Assembly (NCBI GenBank): GCA_963930655.1
Contig: OZ005599.1
Coordinates: 19,483,224-19,547,223, forward strand
Direction: 5' to 3'
From: Myrica gale
Taxonomy: Eukaryota > Streptophyta > Magnoliopsida > Fagales > Myricaceae
Length of the DNA: 64,000 nt
A program made the position numbers and the translations under genes. This document shows positions 22,884 through 35,243 of this stretch, in pieces; position 1 is the stretch's first letter, and each line of letters starts with the position of its first letter. Below the pieces are notes generated by a model that was given only the letters and a program-made list of their open reading frames with translations, had not been told where the DNA came from and ran no database searches.

Positions 22884-25800
22884 GGGGAAATTACACTTTG
22901 CACCTATCTTGATTTCTTGACATTGGGCACACAAACTTCTTATTTCCGTTGATTACCACCCCAAAGCCCATTTCTTCGTTAATACTAACGGTAATAAGCC
23001 CACGTGCCATCCACGTGAGCCACTTAAATTTTTCCAATATTGTTTTACCCTCATTCCCTACAAAACAACATAAACACGAGAAATTAGATATGTAGAAAAT
23101 TGATAATAAAAGGGATTTGCATCACCTTCTAGCAATCCGAGATAAATGGTCAGCCACAAAATGGTGGCTAACCCAAGTCCGAGATCAAAGTCTCTAGGAA
23201 CCAACTCCAACTATCCTTGGTTTCGGTCTCCACCGCAGCCATTGCAATCTGGTACATATGAACGAACCCTTCAAGAACCACCCATCAAGACCAATCAGTG
23301 GCTTGCAACCCACTTTAAAACCCTCTTTCATCGCTGCCAGCGAAACATACATTCGCTGGAACGTGGGTGTCAACTCGGAAGGAATCATCTCCAACTTCAA
23401 CAGAATACAACTCCCTCTGTTAGTCTCCCTCAACGTAGTTGCGTAATCCCACAAACATCGATACTACTCTGAATGTTTGCCAAAAAGCATGGCCCGTGCC
23501 GCTCTCCTAACCCGATATACTTGACTTTCATAGACTCTAACGAGATGTTAGGTTTCGACTTGAATTGTTTAATATAGTTATTAGTGATGTACCTTGATCC
23601 AACAATCGAGCTCCTTTCCTAGTGCATCGATGGGTAGGGCTGAAACTTCTTATCTGGAAGATCTTCTCGCCTTTCATCAACCTTCCATAAACTTTATATT
23701 CACACATCGGTGCATCTCTACAAATGATAATCACCTTATCAGAGCAAGACTTCTTGAACCATATATCCTTCCCCTTCAATACATTTTCCAATCACACAGC
23801 TTCTCTAAACATTTGAGATGTTGAAAACATTATCCCAAGCTTCAAAACAAGGGCAGCCAAGTCTGAAGCGTGGAACTCCGATCTAGGGTACGCTTTAGGT
23901 AAACTATTGATCACATCCTCATCTGCCTCACTAACTTTGGGAGACTCCAAAACATCTATTTTTCCAATATTCGAGACATTATCTGCAGCACAAAATAAAC
24001 AGTTATATTGTATTATACAGCAACCAAAAAAACATTAAAATAAAAAGCATACAAAAAATAAGTACCATCGCTGATACATTCTTCAGTCATTGGCTGCTTT
24101 TCCATTAGATGAGTCGCAATGAATTTCAGAGGGTCTTGGATCACCTCTATCAAAGTTAAAAAAATTGTCACCAGAATCATCGCCTCCATCATCACGTCCA
24201 TCAACCCTAGTAGAGATATGACCTCCAACAGAAGAAGGTCCTGCACCGTCATTACTCACAGTGTCCACCTCAATGTCAAAGAGCTCGTCATTGGAGCTAA
24301 GGACTTAATTCCAAAAGGAATAATTCAACCCCAACCTACGTCTCTTTCGTTCTTCCTTGTCTTCTATAAGATCCTCCCCATTCAGCTCACTCTCTGAAAT
24401 TTCACTGAATGAAACCACGTACAATACCACAACAGCTTCTCCCTCATGACACTTCACCATTTCCAGAACGTCATGATCAGATGACAGAAGGACATGACCA
24501 TCATCGTGAGTTTTCCCTGACTGCTTGTAGTAAATTAGATCACCAGGCTTATATCCAAATGCTTTCACAATATCCTCCAGCTCAAAAAATGACAAACAAT
24601 CCTAATCATATGGTTCGTCATACACAAAGACATCTCCACCCACGTAAGAACACCCGAAATTCCTACTGAATCTATCGCCATAGTGCACCTCGAATACAAG
24701 GAACTCAGACGACATGTTAATGATTTATAAAAATACGACACCTACTAAGTAAAATAAAACAATGGATAAGTACATAAAATTAAGCTCACATTAAACAATG
24801 GATAAGTATATAAAAAATAAAATTCACCTCACATTAAATAATGAATAAGTATATAAATGCCCCACAAAATTGTACTCTCATTGTGCAGTTTAAAAGGTAG
24901 GTACATATTGTAAGGCGGTGCCTTTAAAACTCTTAGCCCAAATTCCCCTTGGAAAAAAGTGAGTTGATTGATTCATTATAATCTAAGCTTCTAAATTATG
25001 TTCCCGACAAAATCGAAGAATGGCGTATGAGTGCCATTGACAACTGCTTCATAACTTTTGAACAGCTAAAGTTATTGATTCATCTTCCTATGTTAGGCAA
25101 AATAGTAATTCTCCGAACCTTAAAGGATGATTAGCTACAAGTTCAAACCATATCATCTTTACAATCTTTTACTGCCATAGTGCAGCATAAACTGCCAATA
25201 TGAATGCTTCCATTTTTAAAAGTGCAAACTTATTCCAAGATGCACCTTTTAGTGGAGAAAGGTGTCTAAAACAGAACTTTTCCTATATTATTGTAACTGA
25301 TGGATATCTATTGATACATTTAAGTTCTATACATAACTCATCACTATCTCAAAAGGCGAACTGCAAAAGCAGCCTAAGTGTAACAAAGGTCCACGTCATC
25401 AGGGCACTCAAAATGTTGAGCCTGACACATGTAAATGGTATAGTTATTACCTAAATTAATTAACACTTTTCAATTGAATCTATGCATGAAAAGCACCTAT
25501 AAAGGAAAGAAATATATTTTCCTTTTTGTGGAGAAATATGTCTTAAAAAAAACTTTTCCTAAACCATCATAACTGATGGATATCTATTGATACATTTAAG
25601 TTCTATACACAACTCATCGTAACTTAATTAAATACATTATGTTAAACTAGCCTGAACTGAACCTGTTATCAACCCTAACCTGACCCACATATAATTAGGT
25701 TAGTATATTGGTGTAAATTTAGGACAAACTATGAGGAGACATCTCCACCCACGTAAGATTAAAATAAGTGCATTAAAATCCAGCTCACATTCTGTAAAGT

Positions 25801-26685
25801 ATAAAAATAGAACAACAGATACGGTAGGAGCTGAGTGCATCGACCATAAACATTAAAATAAGTGCACTTGTGGGGGGGGGGAAACAACTTGCATATTTTG
25901 TTTATCTGCAGAACGTGAACAAAAGAGACCCACGTGCTTTCGAAAAGGTAAACAAAGAATATATACAACTTACATTATGGGTTATGGGACCACATGGTTT
26001 TGTCTGAGTAAAAAGTAAGCAATAAAGAAAAAGCACGACACAAGGGGACCACAGGAAACCAGGACCACTTCGGCAAAGCAAAATTCTACACAAAGAAGAC
26101 AAATTCCACACAAAGAATACAAATTCTACGATTCAATACTATTTATGCATGCATGTCACTTAAAAATGTGTTATCCATGCAAAATAACCCAACCTAATGA
26201 ACATTGCTCGAAACATTGACTTTAACCCTTAGATTTTTTAAACCATATCTACAACGCGAAAACCCTAAAATCAGAAGAACCCATCATCAAAAAATAGGAA
26301 GAAGCTCATCGCATACCTTTAACACAGTTTGGATGATGATTGTTCAACATATGCGAAAGTTTAGTGTTGAAAACCTTGCTTGCCCTGGTAAGTTCGAGTG
26401 TTGAGTGCAAATGGAGAAATGTTAGAGGGAAAAGAGATTTCGGCTAAGTCTTGGAGGGACTGGAGTCTTCGAGAATGTAAGGAGGGTAAAATGGTCTTGA
26501 AAAAATTTAAGTGGCTCACGTGGACGGCACATGGGCTTATTACCGTTAGTATTAACGAGAAATGGGCTTTGGGGTGGTAATAGACTAAAATCAAAAATTC
26601 GTGGGCCCAATGTCACAAAATCAAGACAATGGGGTGCAAAGTGTCACGTACCCCATAGTTCAGGAGTGCAAAGTGTAATTTTCCC
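22884..26685 (-). mobile_element. MuDR-type MULE inserted in the LINE
   Basis: A 3.8-kb element with inverted ends of about 200 bp (GGGGAAATTACACTTTGCAC at the left, reverse complement at the right; both carry ACCACCCCAAAGCCCATTTC). It is flanked by AAATTGATT and AAATGGATT, a 9-bp duplication with one mismatch. The interior has transposase remnants on the minus strand. It also has a direct repeat of about 50 bp (about 25292-25344 and 25570-25618, with ACTGATGGATATCTATTGAT). Confidence 0.88.
23145..24715 (-). pseudogene. MuDR-type MULE transposase remnant
   Basis: Pieces of a plant MuDR transposase appear in the right order. From an ATG at 24715 comes a PB1-like N-terminal domain (FEVHYGDRF, then FFELEDIVKAFGYKPGDLIYY) with an in-frame stop between. 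Next is the MuDR DNA-binding region (IWFKKSCSDKVIIICRDAPMC...FSPTHRC, 23537-23791). Then the start of the MULE catalytic domain follows (FKVGCKPLIGLDGWFLKG), which contains the first catalytic Asp. The rest of the DDE domain and the zinc finger are missing, so it is inactive. Confidence 0.82.
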
Positions 26686-26699
26686 AAATGGATTTTAAA

Positions 26700-28332
26700 A
26701 CTTGGGGGGTTGGGGGGTAGTCCATCTAACTTGGAGCTCCACTTCTTTATCCCTCCATGCTAAGGAGTGTTCCCGGAACCTCCTTTTAATGACTTGTAGA
26801 ACTATCAAGGGATCTATCTGAATGTTTTGATGGACAGAACGATTTCGAAACATCCAAATGGAGTCCATAACAATAGTTGCCCATAAGAGAAATGATCATT
26901 CAATACATTTATCTAAACCCAATTCTCTATGAAGGTAACAAATCATTATAATTCATTGGGGCATAGAGACTGCGCAGAGAGCAATAGTATTGATCGGCCA
27001 ATAACTCTTTTTCCAAAAAATTTGCGCAAGTAGGCAATGAAGGAACACATGTTCAATGTTCTCCACCTCTTGGAAGCAGATTTGACATGCAGCCACTTCT
27101 ACATCAAAATAATGCATAACCATAACAACTCTTCCTCTCAAGGGAAGGGCATTCTGAGCAAGTTTCCACAGAAATAATTTCTATCAAGCTTGGATCTTGC
27201 CAGCCAAAGTTTCTTCCACCATTCGCTTCCCAACCAAGTCTGCAATATAAGCAATTTGCTTGATCAAGGGAGTAGGCTGATTTTTAAAAAAAAAATCTGC
27301 CATTAGGGGTAATTTCCCAAGAGAGGGAATCATCTTCAGTTGTGTGGGATAAAGGAATATTTAAAATTTAACTATCACACTCTAGCGTGAAGAGGCATAG
27401 AATAAGATCTTGCTTCCAACTCATGAGGTCCTAATCAATGAGCTGGTGCACCTTGGAGTAGAAATTGTAAAACTGGCAGGATGGGTTCAAAATAGTCAAG
27501 TGTTGTGGCATATTCTGTACCCAAGGGTCTGTCCATAGATTAATCTTCCTACCATTCTTAACTAAGTAACAAGCCTCTACATGGACCAAATCCGAAGTGG
27601 CAGTAATTCCTTTCCAAAACAAAGAGGATTCTCTGGGTGGTGGCATATAAAAAAAAAAGAGTGGTTTTTAAGGTATTTGGTCGAAATAATCTGAGACTAC
27701 AAGGTGTTAGGATTTTTCAAAAGCAACCATTCTAATTTAGCAATGAGTGCACGATTCATATCATACAAGCACCTAATACTAAGTCCGCCGACATCTTTGG
27801 GTTTGAAAATAGCATCCCAAGCCATTGCTGTGAAGTTTCTACTTTTTTGCTTCAAAATGCCTCAAAAGAAAATTTTCAACTGAATATCAATCTCCTTCCA
27901 CCATGATTTAGGAAGGAGGAAAGTTGACATGTCATAGGAAGGTTAGGAATTAGCAACAGATTTAATGAGTGTACATCTACCTGCTTGAGAGAGACACTTC
28001 GCCTTCCATCCTTCTAGGCGATTGAAAACTTTTTGCTTAATATCTTGAAACGTCATCTTCTTCGACTTCGGAATATTAAGGGGAAGCCCCAAATATTTGC
28101 CCTCTAACTTATGTTTTTTGATACCCAGTTGAATGCCCAAATTGATAGTAGACGACATTGGCTTGTTGCGGCTAAAGAACAGACTTGATTTCTCCTGGTT
28201 TAGAGATTGACTAGACCAAACAAAGTATTTTTGGATGGCATTTATAATGGCTTGACATTCACCCAAGTTAGCTCTGCAAAATACCATAATATCATCAGCG
28301 AACATAAGATGGGTAATGGCAGGGGTAGCACG
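26700..28332 (-). pseudogene. LINE reverse transcriptase and zf-RVT remnant
   Basis: HLMFADDIMVFCRANL contains the catalytic Asp pair of the reverse transcriptase. It is followed by the conserved thumb-region words YLGLPL and GWKAKCLSQAGR. Further on come WTDPWVQ and a zinc-binding segment (ACQICFQEVENIEHVFLHC) of zf-RVT type. These are spread over several frames, so the gene is decayed. The 5' end is truncated inside the palm domain. Confidence 0.85.
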
Positions 28333-28681
28333 GAGAAAACTTATTTGGAATATTTTCCTTTATTTAGTTACATTTGTTTGATATTCAACCAAATTAAGGG
28401 GTTTTACTTTGAGTAAAGAAGACCCCAACACATATGCAAGTGATTCTATAAAAATTAGATCATGAGTATCTTATACAGTTTTATATTTGAATTGCATCGT
28501 ACAATTTAAAGAGATATAAACACATTACACATTAAATATTGTACTGTCTAAGCTGTCTGAAATTTCAGACAGACAACATTAAATAAGATAAGATCCACAT
28601 ATTATTGTGTCTATCTTTTTAAAAAAAATTACATTATGATTCATGAAAATTAACCTATCAAGTCGACCACATTTATATCTA

Positions 28682-29441
28682 TTTTTTTTCTAAGCAAACT
28701 TTCATTCCACCATAAAAGGGATACAATCACGGGGAATAGGGGGTTATCAGCGTTCAACACAGCAAAAGGAATACAACTAGAAGGAACATTCCCAACCATA
28801 TTCGCAGTACACGCCCATTTAGCTACATTATAAGCTAACATATTAGCCATTCTTTGAACGTGAGAAACCATCATGGAGATTAAGAAGTGCCAAAGTATCC
28901 CGAATAATAGAGGCAATAGACCAATCCAGAGAGAAAAAAGGGAGACTAAGGGCTTGACAAACTTGCAAGTTGTCACCTTCAAACTCAATCAGTGGAAATG
29001 AACCTCCTGAACAGCAAAAAGGGTTGCCCTGGTCTCTCCCACAAGGGGAGTACCGGGTGGAATTCTCTTTGTCCAAGCAAAGAGTACCAAGTCGTCACTG
29101 TTCCGGCAAACAGCAACAAGCATAGAAAATTCATGACAGATAACCAGATTGAAATTCACTTTCCACCAATTACCACAAGGGGGAGACCAAAATAGAGGTC
29201 ATGGCAGGAGACACTATACTCCACGCCTGAGAAGGCTCCACATAAAGCTGATGGATACGACGAATAATAACCCCAATAGCTTCCCTTTTACCATGGTGGA
29301 AAATCTGATTCCGCAAGAACCAGATGACATCCACTAAAATCACTCGATAGAAAATAAAATTATCAAACTGGTCAGACGGTAGAGAGGAGGCAACCAGATC
29401 TAAGAAGGATATGAGCCACTCTCTGATATTACGGCCTCTGA
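28682..29441 (-). mobile_element. 5'-truncated LINE with perfect 16-bp target duplication
   Basis: A 760-bp minus-strand LINE tail flanked by ACCACATTTATATCTA at 28666-28681 and 29442-29457. The T-run at 28682-28689 is its poly-A tail. Translation gives the zf-RVT/linker part (WFLRNQIFHHGKREAIG) and a frame-shifted RNase H (LIEFEGDNLQVCQAL; VQRMANMLAYNVAKWA). Structure and duplication fit target-primed reverse transcription. Confidence 0.88.
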
Positions 29442-29457
29442 ACCACATTTATATCTA

Positions 29458-29774
29458 ATTGAATATGGGAAAAGATATCAATTATGGAAAGTACTACACA
29501 AACATTTGTGGGCACTCTCATACCCTATAACCTCCTTTTTCCCATGACAAGTGGGAATTAAACAGAAAGCATTCTTGTGATTGAGGCCGTAAACATAATC
29601 GAAGATTCACTATCTTAAACTTCCACCAATAACACAAAGCCAAAGGCCAAAGCTATAGCTCTATCGAAGGCCCTTCCACAAACTAATCATCGTTTTAGGA
29701 GAAGCGCGACAAAGTTGAATATCAACCTTGACCTCTGTACGACTTGCATATATTCTTCTTCGTCACTGAGTCCC
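29458..29774. other. 3' flank of NPF copy 2
   Basis: Non-coding, between the LINE insertion and the stop codon of NPF copy 2. It is probably the old 3' UTR and flank of that gene. Confidence 0.4.
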
Positions 29775-31428
29775 CTATGTCCTCGACTCCTCTTCGTTAG
29801 AGACGACCTTGACTGTCGTCCCCTTCAATTCTTCTGTAACCTCTTTTATTGAATCCGAAATTTCAGCCTTATACACGTAGAACTTAACCACAACCAAGAA
29901 GAAAATGAGGTTGAGGAAGTTTAGTATCACAAAAAATGCGTAGTAATAATCAAGATGAGAAGCATTCAGGTTGTTTTGTTGAATCCATCCATGGTGACCA
30001 TGCTCCTCGGTGATGTGAGAAACTGTTGAAATATGGAAACTACTCAGAAAGTTCCCAACCCCGAGAGAAGTCATAGGCTCGAGTTACTGTGTGAGTGGCT
30101 GAAGGTGTGAGTGCTGCGATTCCACGGCTCGGATCAATTTTGCCGCATCTGACGGTCAGGACAATGCCAGCGCATTAATGAGGAAGGACCCGGCTGACCC
30201 GAACCGAGAAAACCGCAACCCGCTCGCACAGTCGAAGCTCCTCCCCATTTTCTGATCGAGCCCTAGCACAGTCCCCCTCCCCCCATTTCTGATTCCCTCG
30301 AGCCCTAGCAGAGTCCCCCTCCCCCCATTTCGAGTACTCCTTTGTCTCCTACTCCCATTTCGAGCCCCCCTCGTCGCGACGATCCTCCCCCGAATCACCT
30401 GCGAATTTGCAAAGCACTGGAGGTCGACTTGGTTTTTCTTACATTTGGTTGCTTCTGATTAACTAGGTTTTGTTTTGTTGGTGGGTTGGAGTTTGAAATA
30501 TCTGATGGATTATTAGAGGAAATCTTACAGTTAACCTTGTTATGTATTTCTTTGATGATAGACTTGTTTGTTGGAACATTTGCGTAGCTGTACGCCTGTG
30601 TACCCAATTGTATTTTTTTCGTTCATCTATTTTTGGCTTTTCGATTTCTTATTGATTGATTTTGGACTCCTTACATAGGAATTATAGAATCGATATTGTT
30701 GATGAAAAAATGTCAAATGGCTTCAACATGTAAGAGTTAAAGCCATATTTTCAAAGCATTTATCTTCTCTTGGCGTTGTGCTATTTTATGGATCAACTTA
30801 AGTATATAGCCCTAAATTGGCAGATTGAGGGCAAGAGCAGAATATCAGGGTGGACAAGAGACATCCACACAAGAAATGGTTAATTCTTCCAAATTAAACC
30901 AGCCAAAAATTCTGTACGCATATCATGTCCTACTTATAAATTAAACAAATTAAATCCTAACAAACATAAAATAACTATTTCCTAAGTCATAAGATATTGT
31001 ATGAGCATATAAGGCAGAGTAGAGTAGAGCTGGATGTGAGCAAGTTTAGACAGGGTGGTAGAAAATATATATGGACTTGGAGTACATAAACTCTCTTTTT
31101 GTGGAGGCATTAGGAATGTGTAGCACTGGGAAAGACAAACGTCTTGAGTCAGAGAGATACACAAAGCATACACAATTGGATCGTCTACAGTCTTTTTAGA
31201 GGCATTTGAACTCAAAACGTTTGCGCTCATGCACTGTTACTCTTTATGTCACCATTGACATAGCTCCTTACTGTTTACCAGGGATAGTAATTGTCCGTGC
31301 TAACTGTAACTTCCATAAAATATGGCCCAAATGGAAGGGACAATCCAAATATAAGTAGACGAGGGTGCAGTACTTCCGAAGTCCCAGAGGGTGAGTTAGT
31401 TATTCTTTATTTGAGCAGCTAAGATGGT

Positions 31429-32265
31429 ATGAGGTTTTTTTTTAATTATTTTCTTTTATTGCTATATGCAGGTGATATGGTACTGGTTGACAATGGAGAT
31501 AATGTAGATGTATGGAGCATAGAGTGGAGGGACATTGAAGATGCGTACGATTGGTACAACCGGTACGCAACACTAAATGGCTTTAGCAATCGTAAACATA
31601 GCGGGAACAAAAACAAAGAGCTTGGGTTTTGGACATATAAGACCTTTGTTTGTAGTAAACAAGGGACAAAGAAAGAGAAGGACCCGCTTGTGCCGGTGAA
31701 GCGGGAGCGCCCGAATACAAGGTGTGGGTGCCTAGCAGGTATAACTGTTCAGCGGCAGCGTAATGGGAAGTATTGCGTCTTCGACTGGAATTCGCAACAC
31801 AACCATGAGTTGGCGACACCGAGGAAGGTTCACCTACTTCGTTCCCACAGAAGCTTGAGTGAATCGCAACGTTCTGAGGCAATGGATTTAGATAGGGTCG
31901 GTATTCGCCCTAAATTGGCAGTGAACTTGATGTCTGAACAGGCTGGAGGTAGACAACTTTTAGGATTCACTCATCAAGACTATAAGAATTTTTTGAATGG
32001 TAGAAGAACTAAGACAATGAAAATTGGTGCAGCCGGTGTTCTCCTCAACTGGTTTGGGAATCAGTTAAAGAATGATTCAGAGTTTTTCTTCCGGGTCATG
32101 ATGGACGAAGATGAGCATATTACTAACGTATTTTCGTCAGACCATGCCATACAAATCGACTATGTCATCTTCGGGGACTTTGTCTCCTTTGACACGACAT
32201 ACAGGACAAATAACGAGCATAGGCCATTGGGAGCATTCTTGAAGCCACGACCTACACCTACGTGA
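31429..32265 (+). pseudogene. FAR1-type MULE transposase, truncated
   Basis: The real start is probably the Met at about 31477 (MVLVDNGDN) after an acceptor-like TATATGCAG. A FAR1 DNA-binding domain follows (about residues 20-110: DAYDWYNRYA...GFSNRKH...RCGCLAGITV...FDWNSQHNHEL). Then comes the linker that precedes the MULE domain (EFFFRVMMDEDEHITNVFSSD) and the first catalytic Asp block (FGDFVSFDTTYRTNNEHRPLGAF). The frame ends there, so the other catalytic residues and the SWIM zinc finger are gone. A 30-bp direct repeat (about 32250-32340) marks the break. It is related to transposases from which FHY3/FAR1 light-signalling factors arose. Confidence 0.85.
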
Positions 32266-32855
32266 GATCAGCCATAGGCCGAGATTCTTATTAATGTTTC
32301 AAGGTTTAATGCCACGACCTACACCTACGTGAGATCAGCCTGCACCCGCTTAGAAAAAGAAGAGAAAAGAGATCAGCCTGCACCTACGTTAGTTGCACCT
32401 TTTAGGTCTGCTTGTTAAACGATCACTTCCAACCTTCCCGCCCCAATAGAAGATGAAAATTCCCAGTCCTTCTAGTAATTAAAATCTACGCATAGTTTCC
32501 AATACAAGAGTTATCAACTGCAACAGAAATCCTATAAGTCAACTGCAACATAAATGGGAGATTAAAAATATGTTTTCAACACGTACATAAAACTATGCTT
32601 TGTTGCCTCCCTTCTACTTTAGCAAGCGATGCAACCAGAGCCTGGCAGAGATTAAAATATGGAAATGGTATTGAAAATAAATAAAACTTTCACAATTGGT
32701 AGCACTACACAGTCTTTGCTCCCCAATTGGTAGCACTACACACTCTTTGCTCCCCATATCTGTAGACGAACTAAAAGGAGATTTTGCGACTGTTTTGAAA
32801 GACGAAATAACATCTAATAATAAACTCAATACAACATGATCTGTGACACTCTTGT

Positions 32856-33377
32856 TTACTTCAAGAGAACAGAAATCCCAACACCCAAAACAAATAGAGA
32901 CAACACCCACGACTTTATCATCTGCTCCCTAAGTCGGTCACCATCTTCCTTCAATTTCTTTATTTCTTCATCCTTGACTTTCAAGTTGTCATTGGACCCT
33001 TGAAGCTTTTCCTCAAGCAACTTCACCCGTTCTTTGAAGCTATCGATCTCAACATCCTTTGCCTGTGACTTGGCAATCTCAGCCTCTAACTTCTCTTCCA
33101 GACGCTGCATTTTCACAAACAATAAAACTAAAGCATCATCATTGCCTTCAAATGCAGCCGGGTAATCAAGCCAATCAAAAAAACCGCATCCATGATTTTC
33201 CCTTCCAGTGTAGTTGGGGCAACCAAAGAACCTTCTACCAAAATTCTCTGTAGTGAAGGACCTTCTCACACTGGTGGTGATGCCACACTTGCATCTCGGG
33301 GGTTCCGACACCTCCCTAGGAGCCCATCGCTGACTGGCACTACTCCGTGCAGTTGATATGGATGATGACGATGCCAT
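32856..33377 (-). CDS. GRF zinc-finger, coiled-coil, C-terminal membrane-anchor protein
   Basis: A complete 173-codon frame with no internal stop. A Ser-rich start is followed by a GRF-type zinc finger at about residues 27-72 (PRCKCGITTSV, then GRRFFGCPNY, then CGFFDW). A long charged coiled coil runs about 86-150 (EEKLEAEIAKSQAKD, VKLLEEKLQGS, EEIKKLKEDGDRLREQM). The last 17 residues are a hydrophobic tail (WVLSLFVLGVGISVLLK) that looks like a tail anchor. GRF fingers bind single-stranded nucleic acid in other proteins, and small plant proteins of this layout are known but uncharacterised. It lies entirely within the MULE at 30076, opposite to its transposase, so it is either captured host sequence or an accessory gene. 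Confidence 0.85.
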   Translation of the reverse strand: MASSSSISTARSSASQRWAPREVSEPPRCKCGITTSVRRSFTTENFGRRFFGCPNYTGRENHGCGFFDWLDYPAAFEGNDDALVLLFVKMQRLEEKLEAEIAKSQAKDVEIDSFKERVKLLEEKLQGSNDNLKVKDEEIKKLKEDGDRLREQMIKSWVLSLFVLGVGISVLLK

Positions 33378-35243
33378 TCAACTTAGCGTGTCAGTGACAA
33401 ACTAAATATTAGTGAGAACCGCTGCAAATTTTTCAATATGCACACTATCTGCCTAATTACAAATAATGATTTTGCGTTGACATAACAGAAAGCTCATATT
33501 AAAAAATTACAGGTAATGAAACTGACTGTTCAGTTTTGGCACAACTCCTACCTCTACCTCAAAAGTTAGGTAACAAGACTTCATATCTAATCCAAAATGC
33601 AAACGATTAAATTCTGATCCCTATATAAAAGAAACAGATATATAGAGTAATGGGCACCAATGTATGTACAATTGGATGCAAACAAACACATAATTCAAAT
33701 TTTCCTAATATCAACTTAACTTAAACATATCAAAATATCCACTGTGGTTCTGCCTAAGTGACTGATTTTCTTACATATTGGCAGATGTTTCATTGTACCT
33801 AAATTTGCCACACATCCATAAGAAGAAAGTTCAGCTGTGTCCGAAGAATATTCAGTCAATTTATTGCATGCAACAAATCCTCAATTTCCACTCAACCATA
33901 TCAGTCTTGTCATCTTTCATCCTTTCATATTAAACAAAATGCTCTGTAAAAATGACCAAGTTAACACATGGAGTGCTGCAGCAGCTGAAAGCCATTCATG
34001 TCGTTTTCATTACTTTCTTTATTTTTGGGTTAATTTCCACACTCTCTTATCATGTTCACTTAACGACAAGAAATAAGAGACAATAGTGTCAGATGGCTCA
34101 CTTGTTACATTAATGGGTAGCAAAATGTTACTGTTTTTGATTCAATACATGTATCCTCTGTTCCTCTAACGGTAAGAAATGCAGATGGGTGCTTTGATAA
34201 AAATATGATGCACTTCTCATGTTAAAATATGAATCATTTGATTAGGAGAAATAATAATTGGAAAAAGGAGCAACCACTGTAATTTTTATCTTCTAAGACT
34301 TAAAGAAGAGAACATGAAAATGTCCAACAAAATTCCGAATCCCACTGTAGATTACAGATCAACTGCTCACAATCCAAATCAAACAAATGCAATGATGAAG
34401 AGCAACCAAATAGAGAAACCAAGTCAACCTCGTCGAAAATGCACAAGCTTGTCATCACCGAAAAAACCACAAAACAAAACCTAGTTAATCAGAAGCAACC
34501 AAATGTAAGAAAAACCAAGTCGACCTCCTGGAAAATGTACAATTTCTTCATTACGAAAAACCCCAGCAAATCAAACGGTACAATATCTACAAGAGCAAAT
34601 ATATTTTTCAGCAAAGCACTAATCTACACAGTAACGAACCTGCTAGTGTTTGCAAATTCGCAGGTGATTCGGGGGAGGATCGTCGAGACGAGGGAGGCTC
34701 GAAATGGGAGTAGGAGACGAAGGAGTACTCGAAATGGGGGGAGGGGGACTCTGCTAGGGCTCGAGGGAATCAGAAATGGGGGGAGGGGGACTGTGCTAGG
34801 GCTCGATCAGAAAATGGGGAGGAGCAGTTAATCAGAAAATGGGGAGGAGCTTCGACTGTGCGAGCGGGTTGCGGTTTTCTCGGTTCGGGTCAGCCGGGTC
34901 CTTCCTCATTAATGCGCTGGCATTGTCCTGACCGTCAGATGCGGCAAAATTGATCCGAGCCGTGGAATCGCAGCACTCACACAGTAACTCGAGCCAGAAG
35001 TCATATGATAGGAAGTCCCCGGCTCTTCATGCTTTCTGGTGCCTGGTCATAGAAGAAATCCATCTTCGCAACATCTAAAGTTGCATCTGCCATTCCCATA
35101 AGCACGACTTGAGGGAGCAAAATAAATAGGGTTAAGGGAACTTGTCCTCCATTTTCAACCAACCCATGTTCCATGGCCACACGAAGCTGGTAGCTCTTGG
35201 TTAGGGATGCGACTGTCATAATTATAATGTGGATAACAATACC

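Larger units (their letters stand above)
22429..28332 (-). mobile_element. 5'-truncated L1-type LINE, split by a later MULE
   Basis: A LINE read on the minus strand from about 28332 to a poly-A tail (T-run on plus, 22429-22435). It is flanked by GAGAAAACTT on both sides (22419-22428 and 28333-28342), a 10-bp target duplication. Pieces in order are the reverse transcriptase part with FADD, the zf-RVT region and RNase H. A Mutator element (22884-26685) was inserted into it, so the LINE itself is about 2.1 kb. Its 5' truncation within reverse transcriptase and internal stops make it inactive. Confidence 0.85.
30076..34995. mobile_element. 4.9-kb MULE with FAR1-type transposase remnant and a GRF gene
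   Basis: Bounded by inverted arms of roughly 340-500 bp starting GGCTCGAGTTACTGTGTGAG and flanked by a perfect 10-bp duplication, AGAAGTCATA (30066-30075 and 34996-35005). It was inserted in exon 4 of NPF copy 2. Inside are the front half of a FAR1/FHY3-type transposase (plus strand) and a complete small GRF zinc-finger gene (minus strand). The left arm has a small internal duplication, and the right arm carries an extra segment of about 130 bp (about 34530-34660). It is non-autonomous now. Confidence 0.93.

Noticed and set aside
30156..30398. 80-codon Arg/Gly-rich minus frame (and its mirror at 34650-34830)
   Set aside because: Lies wholly in the MULE inverted arms; the repeated GGNGRGT pattern comes from CCCCCATTTC-type repeats in the arms.
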